A stretch of 64,000 nucleotides of DNA, from the NCBI GenBank assembly GCA_017871115.1, contig JAFCIZ010000006.1:310001-374000 (forward strand), written 5' to 3'. Below the pieces are notes generated by a model. That model was not told the origin of the DNA and did no database searches. It saw only the letters and a program-made list of their open reading frames with translations. Position numbers and translations under genes: made by a program. The DNA comes from Cunninghamella blakesleeana (taxonomy: Eukaryota > Mucoromycota > Mucoromycetes > Mucorales > Cunninghamellaceae). Positions within the stretch are counted from its first letter, which is position 1, and every line of letters begins with the position of its first letter. Below are positions 1-10,789 of the stretch, in pieces.

Positions 1-150
1 GGTGGTTATACAAATGATCAATCAAGTAATACTAATCATAAACGCCAATACAATTGTCATAACTGTGGTGAGCTTGGACACTTTGCAAGGAATTGTAATA
101 AAAACACTAACCATGATCAAGATAACCAGGGAAAAGTCCAAGGACAATAG
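1..150 (+). CDS. gag: Gag polyprotein, C-terminal end (partial)
   Basis: Frame 1 is open from the window edge to TAG at 148-150. It encodes a CCHC zinc knuckle (Cys at about 55 and 64, His at about 79, Cys at about 94) followed by an Asn/Asp-rich tail. This is the nucleocapsid part of Gag, which binds the element RNA during packaging. The last 25 nt overlap the pol frame, which opens at 126. The heptamer G-GGA-AAA at 129-135 is in the right register for a -1 shift into pol. The start codon and the capsid region are upstream of the window. Confidence 0.85.
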   Translation, partial: GGYTNDQSSNTNHKRQYNCHNCGELGHFARNCNKNTNHDQDNQGKVQGQ

Positions 151-2876
151 GAATTGGGAATCCTGTTGTCCGCAATAAGTATAATAATCCCAGCCATAAC
201 GATCAAAATAATTTTAAAAAAAGAAACGATGATACTGATACTAATCAAAACACGTATAAAAATTTTAATATTAATATTGATAAAAATAATAATTTTGATA
301 ATGGTATTAAAATGAATAATGATAGATTTGTTGATAATAATAATTGTAGTACTACAATGAATATTGAAGGTCCACAACGGGTAATGACAATACAAGGCGT
401 AAGAGTATGGAATAACACTGGTCCAACTGACGCTACTATTCCAAATATTGCTCCATTAAAAAAAAGAAGAGCTGCTATTAATAATAATGGTGAAATGACT
501 AGTACCGTACCAGTGGCTAAGGAAAAAAGAAAAAGAAAACCAGCCCGAAGGTTATCTGTAGAAGTTGATAATGTTGATATATGGTCTGTTTTAAAAAATC
601 AAAAAGTTGATGTCAGTTTTGCACAATTGGTGAAAACAGATAAAAAAATAGCTAAAGATATCGTTGATGGTATAAGATATTTACATGGACGCAAATCTAA
701 CTCCAAAGTCAATAAAGTTAACGTGGTGAATAATTTACAGATGGATGGATTGACTGATTCTGAAGAAGAAGATGCTTCCGTATTTACTAGTGATCAAGAA
801 TTCTCTGAAGTTGACTCTGAAGTAGGAAGTACAATGGAATCCTTTGAATCTGAAGACGAATACGATAAACTTGATTTGTCTTTTACTACTAATGATCTAC
901 AAGACGCAAAACCTTTTATGATACCAATAAAAATAAAAGGAACTTTATATGAAGCCGTAGTTGACACAGGCGCTGCAATATCTGTGATAAGTAGTAAAGT
1001 AGTTGCTGATTTAAATTTAAAGATAAATACTGAAGTCAAGTTGGCTGTAGAAAATATGGATGAATCAATGACTGAACCAGGTGGTGTTTGTGAATCAGTA
1101 CCAATAATAAGTGGATTATTACGTGCCGATAATATGTTAATACAAAAAAGAACCGACAACTTAATTATTTTGGGTATGCCGTGGCTAAGAAGATTCGAAG
1201 TGATACCTAATCCTTCCAAACTGTCTATTCAAATTCCTATCAAAAAGACTGGTGAAGTTAAGTTGACTATACAAGGAAGTAAAGTTGGTGACGACTACAA
1301 TCGTAAGGTGTTCCATTTAAAAATAGGTGATAAAAAGGGTTGTGATAATCTAGAAAATAAATTATATTGGGGAGAAGATGAAAAAAAGGGCGTTAAAAAT
1401 ATAGAAGGAGAAAAAGAAATATTTTATTTTGAAAAGATACCTTCACACGAAGAAGAATTAAAAAAATTGTTGGATTTATACCGCGATGAAATATTCGTTG
1501 AGACTGCTGGCCCGGGGTTGGTAAAGATAGCTTCACACGTGATTAGGACTACGACGGAAACGCCTATTACGAGTAAACCTTATAGGATGACTTGGGAACA
1601 AGATAAGATGCTAAAAGACACACTTGATGACATGTTGAAACAAAATATTATAAGACCCTCTACAGGTGAATGGACTGCACCAGTTATTTTTGTGAATAAA
1701 AAGACTGGAGATCTCCGTTTATGTCAAGATTACAGGAAGTTGAATCAAGTAACAGTCAAGGATACGTATCCATTACCGCACATAGAAGATATAATAGATT
1801 CCATAGGCGATGCAAAGATCTTTTCTACTTTAGATGCTGCAAGTGGTTTTTGGCAAATTCCAATGGATAAAGAATCCATAAAGAAGACAGGTTTTACAAC
1901 TAAATACGGAACCTACGAATTTTTGGTTATGCCGTTTGGATTAACTAATGCACCATCAACCTTTCAACGCGTGATGACAAATATACTAAGAGACTTAATT
2001 GGCAAATATGTGTATGTGTTTATTGATGATATTATAGTTTATTCTAATTCTATGGAAGACCATTTAAATCATTTAAAAGACGTGTTTGAACTCTGTTATA
2101 ATTATAACTTAAGGCTGAAGTTATCTAAATGTGAATTTGGTAAAAAGGAAGTTAGTTATCTTGGTCATATGATTACTAGTAATGGTCTACAACCAAACGA
2201 TTACAATATAAATAAAATAAAAAATATGAAGGTACCTACTAACAAAGACGAAGTAAGATCGCTGTTAGGAATGACTGGTTATTACCGAAGATTTATACAA
2301 AGTTATGCTAGTACGATGCTGCCTATAGCTAAATTAGTAAAGAAGAACGAAGAATTTCGATGGTCAGACGAGCAACAACAAGTTTACGAAAAGATAAAAG
2401 TATTACTTACTACTCCACCGATATTATCATTCCCCGATAAAAGACAAATACAGATATTAACAACTGATGCTAGTGGCAAAGGTTTAGGTGCTATATTGTC
2501 ACAATCTTGCGACGGTACCCCTACAGATGAAACAGTAATTTCATATGCCTCTAGGACATTGAGGAATGCAGAAGTGAAATATTCGACTACACACTTAGAA
2601 GCGTTAGCTATCGTATGGGGCGTCGAACACTATAGATATTACTTGGTCGGTAGGAAGTTTATTTTATATACAGACCATGCTGCTTTACGATATATATTCA
2701 ATAATCCTAAACCTGGTGCTAAACTTGCACGATGGGCTGCCGCTCTAATGGAATATGATTACGAGGTTAAGTACAGACCTGGTATTAATAACCCCGCCGA
2801 CTGTTTATCAAGATTAGTGGAAGATGAGGAATTAAATTCTTTGTATGTATGTGTGGGTGAAAGCGAAGAATTATAA
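126..2876 (+). CDS. pol: Pol part 1: protease, reverse transcriptase, RNase H
   Basis: Frame 3 is open from 126; the first ATG is at 312, 854 codons before TAA 2874-2876. Counting from that Met, the aspartic protease has a DTGAA active site near residue 218 and a later ILGMPWL motif. RT spans roughly 420-640, with a FIDDI catalytic motif near 567 and the LCQDYRKLN and PFGLTNAP motifs. RNase H starts near TDASGKGLGA at 718 and includes YTDHAAL. The first 190 residues are basic and then acidic, and low in complexity. Translation probably uses the -1 shift at 129-135 rather than the ATG. The tail after residue 845 is replaced by integrase sequence if the GTATGT at 2847 is used as a splice donor. 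Confidence 0.9.
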   Translation, partial: PGKSPRTIGIGNPVVRNKYNNPSHNDQNNFKKRNDDTDTNQNTYKNFNINIDKNNNFDNGIKMNNDRFVDNNNCSTTMNIEGPQRVMTIQGVRVWNNTGPTDATIPNIAPLKKRRAAINNNGEMTSTVPVAKEKRKRKPARRLSVEVDNVDIWSVLKNQKVDVSFAQLVKTDKKIAKDIVDGIRYLHGRKSNSKVNKVNVVNNLQMDGLTDSEEEDASVFTSDQEFSEVDSEVGSTMESFESEDEYDKLDLSFTTNDLQDAKPFMIPIKIKGTLYEAVVDTGAAISVISSKVVADLNLKINTEVKLAVENMDESMTEPGGVCESVPIISGLLRADNMLIQKRTDNLIILGMPWLRRFEVIPNPSKLSIQIPIKKTGEVKLTIQGSKVGDDYNRKVFHLKIGDKKGCDNLENKLYWGEDEKKGVKNIEGEKEIFYFEKIPSHEEELKKLLDLYRDEIFVETAGPGLVKIASHVIRTTTETPITSKPYRMTWEQDKMLKDTLDDMLKQNIIRPSTGEWTAPVIFVNKKTGDLRLCQDYRKLNQVTVKDTYPLPHIEDIIDSIGDAKIFSTLDAASGFWQIPMDKESIKKTGFTTKYGTYEFLVMPFGLTNAPSTFQRVMTNILRDLIGKYVYVFIDDIIVYSNSMEDHLNHLKDVFELCYNYNLRLKLSKCEFGKKEVSYLGHMITSNGLQPNDYNINKIKNMKVPTNKDEVRSLLGMTGYYRRFIQSYASTMLPIAKLVKKNEEFRWSDEQQQVYEKIKVLLTTPPILSFPDKRQIQILTTDASGKGLGAILSQSCDGTPTDETVISYASRTLRNAEVKYSTTHLEALAIVWGVEHYRYYLVGRKFILYTDHAALRYIFNNPKPGAKLARWAAALMEYDYEVKYRPGINNPADCLSRLVEDEELNSLYVCVGESEEL
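129..135 (+). promoter_or_regulatory. Candidate -1 ribosomal frameshift heptamer (gag to pol)
   Basis: The bases read GGGAAAA and sit in the gag frame as G-GGA-AAA, the X-XXY-YYZ pattern of -1 slippery sites. The site lies inside the 25-nt window where gag is still open (stop 148-150) and the pol frame is already open (its upstream stop is TAA 123-125). A -1 slip gives GGG-AAA in frame 3, which stays open through the first pol ATG at 312 to 2876. No downstream pseudoknot was modelled. Function is inferred from the pattern. Confidence 0.6.
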
Positions 2877-2886
2877 AATATATATA

Positions 2887-2946
<60 letters not shown>

Positions 2947-3302
2947 TTTTCCTTTTTCCTTTTATTTTTATTTTTACGTTATCTTTTCTATATTTAAAAC
3001 TCCACTTTAATTTTACATTCAATTTTTACTTTAACTTTTCCTTTTTTATATTTTTTTTTTCTTTTCTCTTTTTCCTTTTTCTTTTTATTTTTATATTTTT
3101 TTTTATTTTATTATTCTATCGTTATAATTATTCCATTTTTTTTTATTATTTTCCCGTTATAACTATTTTTTTTATGAAACCTTTTTACTATCCGATATAT
3201 CATATTACTTACTTTATTACCTTTTATGATATTACAACAATAATCGATATTACGACCACCAAGACATATTATCGTTAATCAATTACTACAACACGGAAAC
3301 AG
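2847..3302 (+). other. Intron-like segment inside pol, between RNase H and integrase
   Basis: The donor GTATGT starts at 2847, exactly between codons of the RNase H ORF. The acceptor CAG ends at 3302, followed by an integrase frame open from 3279. The segment is 456 nt. It holds an A run of about 55 at 2890-2944, long T-rich tracts, and branch-like TTAATC and TTACTAC shortly before the acceptor. Removing it fuses ...NSLY to SEPLVDRQQ... in one frame without a stop. Donor, acceptor and phase are all seen directly; that splicing occurs is inferred. The alternative is a private insertion into this copy that happens to look like an intron. Confidence 0.5.
2890..2944 (+). repeat. Poly(A) tract of about 55 within the pol interruption
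   Basis: An unbroken A run directly follows a short TA repeat and is followed by CTTTTTCC-type pyrimidine repeats. It lies just after the RNase H stop codon and within the proposed intron. It is not followed by a recognisable target-site duplication, so there is no direct support for a LINE or SINE tail. Confidence 0.8.
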
Positions 3303-4700
3303 TCAGAACCTTTGGTAGACCGGCAACAAGTGTTTAACATGGATATAGCAAGGTATATAGCTATTTCAAATTATCTAACTAACGGAAGTTATCCTGAAGA
3401 CTGCAATACTATTAAAGAAAAAAGGAAAATACGCGATACGTCAAAAAGATATTTATCTGTAAATGGAAGATTATATGTAAAAGGGAACGATAGCCAATCG
3501 CAACTAGAAGTTTTACACGAAGGCAATGCTGAAGAAATAATAAAAAAAGTACATGAAGAAGGTCATTTCGGTGTCACTAATACATGGAAACGTTTACGCA
3601 CACAATTTGATGGTTACTTGCTGTCTGAAAAAGTAAAATCGATCGTTAAGTCTTGTGATACTTGTCAATTCCGTGCTAAAAGAAGACATCTGCGTCAAGA
3701 ACCTGGTAGACTTATTGATACACCAGTACATCCTTTTTACATGATAGGTGTTGATGCAATAGGACCCGTAACTAAATCTAAACTTGGTAATGAATATTTG
3801 TTGGTTAGTGTGGATTATCTTACAAGGTGGCCTGTAGTAGCAGCAGTTCCGGATATAAATGAAATAACAACAGCCGACTTTTTATTTAATTGTATAGTGA
3901 AAGATTTCGGAGTACCTAAATATATCCTTACTGATAGAGGATCTAATTTTAACTCTCATTATGTTCATCATTTTCTCAAACGTATCGGATGCAGACAATT
4001 GACAACAACCGCTTTCAGACCTCAAACCAATGGATTAGTAGAAAGAATGAATCAAACCGTGGTAAATGTGTTATCCAAATTAATTCGTAAAGAAAGTAAC
4101 AGTGATATTTGGGATGAAAAACTATCCGAAGCCGTTCTAGCTATAAGGACTATGCCAAACGATACAACTGATATAACTCCTTCTATGCTTCTCTATGGTT
4201 ATAATATGCGCACTCCAGCTTTATGGAAGGCTCCTCGACAAGATTTTGAGGAAGGTGATTTTCTATTAAGAATGAGTGAAAGGTTGGAAGAAATCAATGG
4301 TGTTATTTTAAAACTTAGACAAGAAGCCAAAGAAACATCAGACAAGAAGAAGGAAAAAAGAAAAAAAAGATATGACCAACATGTTCAACCAAAATTATTC
4401 AAATTAGAAGATAAAGTACTCATGTTAGAAAGATACAAGAAAGACAAATTTGGCGATAAATGGATTGGCCCTTTTGTGGTGGTAAAAGTTTATGGTAATG
4501 GAACCTATAAGTTGGTTGGTCCTGGTAAGAGAATTGAAAAAGCCGTGCATGGAGATCATATGAAACTTTACCACGAAAATAAGAAATTAATGATACCCGA
4601 AGTTGTCTCGGCTAGCGAACAATTGGAAAAGTATATTGAATATCAGCGTTTGCGGGATGACAACGATTATTTAACTCTACTCGAAAATGATCAAGGTTGA
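3303..4700 (+). CDS. pol: Pol part 2: integrase
   Basis: Integrase inserts the cDNA into the genome. The frame is open from 3279; no ATG precedes the conserved region except 3339, and translation as an extension of pol by splicing at 3303 is the simplest model. The N-terminal HHCC zinc finger is visible (HEEGH, then CDTC at about 3654). The catalytic triad is Asp at 3753, Asp at 3933 and Glu at 4041, with 35 residues between the second Asp and the Glu (DD35E). A C-terminal GPF/Y-like module (WIGPFVVVKVYGNGTY) follows at about 4460. The stop is TGA 4698-4700. The ORF has no internal stops. No clear chromodomain was seen at the C-terminus. Confidence 0.88.
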   Translation, partial: SEPLVDRQQVFNMDIARYIAISNYLTNGSYPEDCNTIKEKRKIRDTSKRYLSVNGRLYVKGNDSQSQLEVLHEGNAEEIIKKVHEEGHFGVTNTWKRLRTQFDGYLLSEKVKSIVKSCDTCQFRAKRRHLRQEPGRLIDTPVHPFYMIGVDAIGPVTKSKLGNEYLLVSVDYLTRWPVVAAVPDINEITTADFLFNCIVKDFGVPKYILTDRGSNFNSHYVHHFLKRIGCRQLTTTAFRPQTNGLVERMNQTVVNVLSKLIRKESNSDIWDEKLSEAVLAIRTMPNDTTDITPSMLLYGYNMRTPALWKAPRQDFEEGDFLLRMSERLEEINGVILKLRQEAKETSDKKKEKRKKRYDQHVQPKLFKLEDKVLMLERYKKDKFGDKWIGPFVVVKVYGNGTYKLVGPGKRIEKAVHGDHMKLYHENKKLMIPEVVSASEQLEKYIEYQRLRDDNDYLTLLENDQG

Positions 4701-4759
4701 ATCATGATTTTTTATTAATGTCTTTACTGTTATTTTTTTTTTGGAAGTTTAGTTTAAGT

Positions 4760-4768
4760 GGGGGGGAA
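4760..4768 (+). promoter_or_regulatory. Polypurine tract before the 3' LTR
   Basis: A run of seven G then AA directly precedes a TG dinucleotide about 60 nt after the integrase stop. In LTR elements this purine tract primes plus-strand DNA synthesis and abuts the 3' LTR. Confidence 0.7.
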
Positions 4769-5253
4769 TGAGACGATGCTGAGACGTCTTTGAAACCAGA
4801 TCGTCTTGTTTCCGGCCATTAACTCTTCTTTTTCATATTTAATTTTATTTATATTTATTTATTTTCAATTGTTATTATTTTATTTATTATATTTATATAT
4901 TTTTTTATAGAATTTTATTTTTATTTTTATATTTTTCTTTATTTCGAATTCTATCTAGATTTGGATTATTTTTAATTATTTTTAAATGCCGACAATGATT
5001 ATATATACACCAGGTCAAACTGAATTAGAAATAAAATCATCTTTACCTCTCTTTCGTGTATTGATCACAAGTAGATTTTTTTTATTTTTATTTTAGTTAT
5101 TTTTGTTTTTGTTTTTTTAGTTTAGAGAATATTTTCGTTGGATAGTTTCCGTTTTTGATAATTATTTTATTTGATTTTGATTTTTTTTTATTTTATTTTA
5201 TTTTTACAAGTACTTGAACCTAGCCATTTCAAGTCGAAGCACCGCACGTGACA
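4769..5253 (+). repeat. 3' LTR (right boundary uncertain)
   Basis: The left edge is TGAGACG after the polypurine tract. Near the start, AGACGAT (4771-4777) and ATCGTCT (4800-4806) form an inverted repeat flanking GACGTC. A TATA-like stretch at about 5000 and an AATAAA signal at 5030-5035 fit a U3-R-U5 layout. A possible CA end is at 5252-5253, but without the 5' LTR the right edge and any target-site duplication cannot be fixed. Confidence 0.5.
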
Positions 5254-6041
5254 TGAAAATGTTTTCGACCAGAAATATATAACTATGATTTGAAATTTTT
5301 TATGTAGTTCCATATACCAATTATGTTTTTTTATTAATGTAAAATACAACACTGATTCACCAAGTATCTATAAATCTATCATTATTTTTATTTTCTATAT
5401 AACCATTGTGTTATCTACAAGAGCTGATATAAATATATAGTTCTCTAAGTATATACCAGTAGGTTGAATTTGATATATAATAGAGTAATATGCTTTTAGT
5501 TTTTCTGTATATTGATCATATTAATGCGTTTCTATCCATCCTAATACTATTAATAATGCTGATGATATACAAAATCAAATACATATTTCATTATATTAGC
5601 AACAAAAAAAGTTCATGAATACATGTATTATCAAAAGATTATTAAAAATAAATTGTTTTATAGAAATAGAAAAAATAAAAAGATGCTTGAGAGAGTATTT
5701 TTATCTACAGTTTTAAATATATAATTTTAATAACATTTTTCGACAAGGGAAAAATGTTAAAGGTGCCTAAAAAATAGAGGTATAATGATGAATTGATGTG
5801 TTTATATTGTTGACTTAAATATAATAAATAATAATATTATGATAAAAAATATGTAAAAATAATAAATAGAAATAAAAAGGAAAATGATTAGACTTATACT
5901 GGCTCTATACTTAAAAACTACAACTCCGATTTTTAATCTTCTGCGCAGTGGCTTGATTTCTGAGTTATATTTAAATTCGCCCAACTTTTTTTTTCTTCCT
6001 CTTTCTCTTATTTTTTTTTACAACTAATTATTTAAACTTTA
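5254..6041. other. Intergenic, between LTR element and RPC2
   Basis: AT-rich sequence with no open frame that resembles a protein. The last 60 nt before the RPC2 start are pyrimidine-rich (CTTTCTCTTA type), as in many of the fungal promoters in this window. Nothing else was recognised. Confidence 0.6.
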
Positions 6042-9000
6042 ATGGCACCTCACGTCCATTCTGATACAGAAAGAAATAAAGAGGGGTTTGAACCTTTATT
6101 AAATGAATATTACGATGGAAAACATTTAAGCGAACCTATAAAAGAAATCAAAGTAACAATAAAAAGAAAAAAAAAAATTAGTTATTTTTACTGTTTAATA
6201 ATTTAAGTTTCTGACAAGTATATTTACTTTATCAATTCTTTTTCTTCTTCTTTTTTCTCTAGGATAAATGGAAACTCTTACCAGCATTTTTACAAGTGAA
6301 AGGTCTAGTAAAGCAACATATCGATTCTTTCAACTATTTTGTTAATGTGGATTTGCGAAAAATTATTAAAGCCAATGAAAAAGTTACCTCAGACGTAGAT
6401 CCTAATTTTTATTTAAAGTATGTTTATATAAGTATTACAATGATATATATGTGCATATAATTTAATTAATTATATTCTCTTTTATTTTTATTTTAATCTG
6501 TTTTATTAGATATACAGGTATCCGAGTGGGTTCTCCTGAACGTACTGATGCAGACGTAGCAAATAGAAGTTATACACCACATGAATGCCGACTACGTGAT
6601 CTTACTTATTCAGCTAATATTTTTGTGGATGTTGAATATACTCGTGGAAAACAAATTGTTAAAAGAAGAAATGTGAATATCGGTCGCATGCCTATTATGT
6701 TAAGATCTTCTCATTGTGTTCTCAGTGGGAAAAATGAAACTGAACTAGCAAGAATGCGTGAATGTCCTTTAGATCCTGGTAATTTTATAATTTATAAGTA
6801 TATTAAAAAAAAGCATTTTCAGTTTTAATTTTTTTAACATTGTGTTTTTATTTTATATTTCTATATCTCAATTTATGCATTTATATATAAATAGGTGGCT
6901 ATTTTATTGTAAAAGGTACAGAAAAAGTTATTCTAGTTCAAGAACAATTATCAAAAAATCGTATCATTGTAGACACTGATAAGAAAGGAAATATCGTTGC
7001 TAATGTACAAAGGTAATTTTTTTACAGGGAAATCACCAAGAAATAATGAAGCATAATAATACGAAATGATAATTGATTAATACAGTATACTTAAACTTTA
7101 TCTTTTTTTTTTCACGACTATAGTTCTACTCATGAACGTAAATCAAAAACTGCAGTATTCGTAAAGAATGGAAAAATATATCTTAAGCATAATTCTATTG
7201 CTGAAGATATTCCAGTTGTTATTTTTATGAAGGTAAAATAAATAAACAAAAGGTGAAAAGATAAATATTGATTTATAATATTTTTGGTTTTATCGTTTTT
7301 AATAGGCACTGGGAATTCAATCAGACCGTGAAATTGCACAGCTTGTGTGTGGAAATGATCATGATTTACACGATTCATTTTCTATCAATATTGAAGAAGC
7401 AGCTAAATTACGTGTTTATACTCAAATGCAAGCTTTAGATTATATTGGCGCCAAAGTTAAAATTAATCGAAAACTTACTGCAACTCGTAAAACTATTGTA
7501 AGTGTGTAAAAAAAAAAAAAAGAAATAACAAGTGCTCTTTTTTGAAGGGAGTATTCATTTTTATATATTATTTATACTCATAGGCAGAAGAAGCATTAGA
7601 AGTATTAGCGACAGTTATTTTAGCACATATTCCTGTAGAAAACCTCAACTTTAGAGAAAAAAGTATTTATGCAGCTGTAATGATTCGACGTGTTTTGGTA
7701 GCTATGAATGATGAAGTTCAAGTAGATGATCGTGATTATGTGGGTAATAAGCGTTTGGAATTGTAAGTAATTTTTTTTTTTTTTAAAAAAAAAAGATGGT
7801 AAAGTGTATGAATATTTAATTTTTTTCTTTCCTTTTTTTTTAATAGGGCTGGTCAATTACTATCATTACTTTTTGAAGATTTATTTAAAAAATTCAACTC
7901 AGATCTTAAAATCAATGCAGATAAAGTACTTAAAAAACCAAATAGAACACAAGAATTTGATATTTTCAATCAATTGATTTTACATGGTGATCATATTACA
8001 AGTGGATTTGTTCGTGCTATCTCTACCGGCAATTGGGTACTTAAACGTTTTAAAATGGATCGCGCTGGTATTACTCAAGTGTTATCCCGTCTCTCATACA
8101 TTTCAGCTTTAGGTATGATGACAAGAATTAGTTCTCAATTTGAAAAAACAAGAAAAGTATCTGGTCCAAGAGCTTTGCAGGTAAAATATTTGTTTACTTT
8201 TTATTTTTAAAAAAATGAACAAATAATAATGATCATCCACTAATTTATTAACATTATTATTATTTTTTCTTTTTCTTTTTATAAATAATAATAATGTTAG
8301 CCATCACAATGGGGTATGTTATGTCCTTCAGATACACCTGAAGGTGAAGCTTGTGGTCTTGTAAAAAATTTAGCATTGATGACACATATTACCACGGACG
8401 ATGAAGAAGAACCTATCCGACGTATAGCCTATACACTTGGAGTTGAAGACGTCAATTTATTAACAGGGGCAGAACTTTATCAACCAAATACATATATTGT
8501 GCTATTAAATGGTGTTATTCTTGGTGTGACTCGCCGTACACAAAAGTTTGTTGCTGATTTCCGTCGTTTACGTCGTGCTGGCCGTATATCGGAATTTGTA
8601 ACCGTTTTTGTCAATACTCATCAACGTACGGTCAATTTATCATCTGATGGAGGTCGTATCTGTCGTCCTTTGATTATTGTAGAGCGTGGAAAACCTAGAG
8701 TAACACAACAACATATCAATGATTTAATAGCCAAAAAACTCACCTTTGATGATTTCTTACGTAAAGGGTTAGTAGAATATTTGGACGTAAATGAAGAAAG
8801 TGATGCCAATATTGCCACTTATGAAAAAGATATTATACCACAAACCACTCATTTGGAAATTGAGCCATTTACCATTCTTGGCGCTGTCGCTGGCCTTATT
8901 CCTTATCCTCATCATAATCAATCTCCTAGAAATACTTATCAATGTGCTATGGGTAAACAAGCTATTGGTGCTATTGGTTATAATCAATTAAATCGTATTG

Positions 9001-10789
9001 AAACTCTTATTTATCTTATGGTTTATCCTCAACAACCAATGGTTAAATCAAAAACAATTGAATTAATTGGATACGATAAAGTAAGTTTTTTTAGGGGGGG
9101 AGAAGGGAAGAGAAAAAAAAGAAAAGGAAAAGCATGTGAATTTACACTTTGATATTCATTGTGGTTTTTTTTTTATTTATATTAGCTCCCTGCTGGTCAA
9201 AATGCTACAGTAGCAGTTATGAGTTACTCTGGTTATGATATCGAAGATGCTTTAGTTTTGAATAAAGTAAGTTGATTAGCTTATTTTTTATTACTTTTAT
9301 TATTGTTATAATTATTATGATAATTATGATAATTATGATTATTATGATTTTTTTTAAAAAAAATAGTGATGAACTTTAATTTAAATTGCTGATGCATCTT
9401 TTTTTTTTTTTTTTTTTTTTTTAGTCTGGATTAGATCGTGGATTTGGTCGTTGCCAAGTGATGAGAAAATATGCCACCATGATCAAAAGATACCCTAACG
9501 GAACGTAAGCTTGGAAAGATTATCTTTTTTTGGGGTATCTTTTTTTTTTTTTTTGACATTTACTAATCATTATTATTATTTAAATAGACACGACCGGCTT
9601 GCAGATCCACCAGCAAGAGATTCAGATTTTTGGGATTCATCTTATGATACAATTGAAGCTGATGGTATTTCTGGTGTTGGAGAACCTGTTGAAATGGGAT
9701 CAGTCTTTGTTAACAAACAAGTACCAGTAGGAGGCAATGATATTGGAGTAGCAGGAACACAACAAACAGTATCTTTTAAACCACAGGCCATGCGATATAA
9801 ATCACCACAAACAGGATACATTGATAAAGTACTTTTTACAACTACCGAAAGTGATCAAACATTAATCAAAATAAATATTCGACAAACAAGAAGACCAGAA
9901 CTGGGAGATAAGTTTTCATCTCGTCACGGACAAAAAGGTGTATGTGGTATTATTGTACAACAGGAAGATATGCCCTTTAGTGATTTGGGTGTCTGTCCAG
10001 ATATTATTATGAATCCTCATGGTTTCCCATCTCGTATGACAGTTGGTAAAATGATTGAATTGTTGGCTGGTAAAGCTGGGGTATTAGCTGGTAAATTACA
10101 ATATGGCACGGCTTTTGGCGGTAGTAAAGTAGAAGACATGAGTCGGATTTTAATGGAACATGGTTTTAATTATTCTGGTAAAGATTATGTTACGTCTGGT
10201 ATCACTGGGGAACCATTATCTGCTTATATCTTCTTTGGTCCTATATATTATCAAAAGCTTAAACATATGGTTATGGATAAAATGCATGCTCGTGCACGGT
10301 AAGTGTTTTGATATATATATATATATATATGATTTATTATTATTATTATTATAAAAAAAAGGAAATAATATAAATTGACAAGTTATTAAATTTTGTTACT
10401 ATTAATGTCATTACTTACTATTCCATATTAATTTTTTATTTTTTACTTTTTTTATTATTTTTAGTGGACCTCGTGCGACATTAACTCGTCAACCTACCGA
10501 AGGGCGGTCACGGGATGGTGGTTTACGTTTAGGTGAAATGGAAAGAGATTGTTTAATTGGTTATGGTGCTAGTATGCTTTTATTAGAACGATTAATGATA
10601 TCTTCCGATTCTTTTGAAATTAATGTATGTGATGATTGTGGCTTGATTGGCTATTCTGGTTGGTGTCAATTTTGTAAAAGTTCCAAATATATGAAAACAA
10701 TGAATATTCCTTATGCTGCTAAATTGTTATTCCAAGAATTAATGGCTATGAATATTTCTCCTCGTATGATTTTGGAAGATGCTATTTAA
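6042..10789 (+). CDS. RET1: DNA-directed RNA polymerase III subunit RPC2
   Basis: Second-largest subunit of RNA polymerase III, forming half of the active centre that makes tRNA, 5S and other small RNAs in the nucleus. Thirteen exons join in frame: 6042-6152, 6263-6417, 6510-6778, 6895-7012, 7124-7232, 7306-7497, 7584-7762, 7847-8180, 8301-9080, 9186-9266, 9425-9504, 9588-10298, 10465-10789, giving 1147 aa, the usual length. Motifs seen: [12 protein letters not shown] near 497, [12 protein letters not shown] near 762, [12 protein letters not shown] near 907, and a C-terminal four-Cys zinc site (CDDC...CQFC) near 1095-1110. [20 protein letters not shown] near the N-terminus marks Pol III rather than Pol I or II. 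The start is the first ATG in frame; the ORF has no lesions. Confidence 0.95.

Larger units (their letters stand above)
1..5253 (+). mobile_element. Ty3/Gypsy LTR retrotransposon, 5' end outside window
   Basis: The window opens inside the gag gene of a chromovirus-like Ty3/Gypsy element. Seen in order: a gag CCHC knuckle, aspartic protease, reverse transcriptase, RNase H, a 456-nt AT-rich interruption, integrase with an HHCC finger and DD35E core, a G-rich polypurine tract (4760-4768), and the start of the 3' LTR at TG 4769. The order PR-RT-RH-IN is the Ty3/Gypsy arrangement. The 5' LTR and most of gag lie outside, so the LTR length and target-site duplication cannot be measured; the right end at about 5253 is a guess. 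Apart from the interruption the coding parts are open and keep their catalytic residues, so the copy is fairly young. Confidence 0.9.

Noticed and set aside
794..1219. Open frames on the strand opposite pol and the other large ORFs
   Set aside because: They are shadows of the real coding frames and show no protein features.
2890..2944. Poly(A) tail of a nested LINE or SINE
   Set aside because: No target-site duplication or upstream element body could be found, and the tract lies in the region bounded by the proposed splice sites.
6042..10789. Pol II RPB2 or Pol I RPA2 identity
   Set aside because: The N-terminal [14 protein letters not shown] segment, the total length and the short C-terminal zinc region fit Pol III RPC2.
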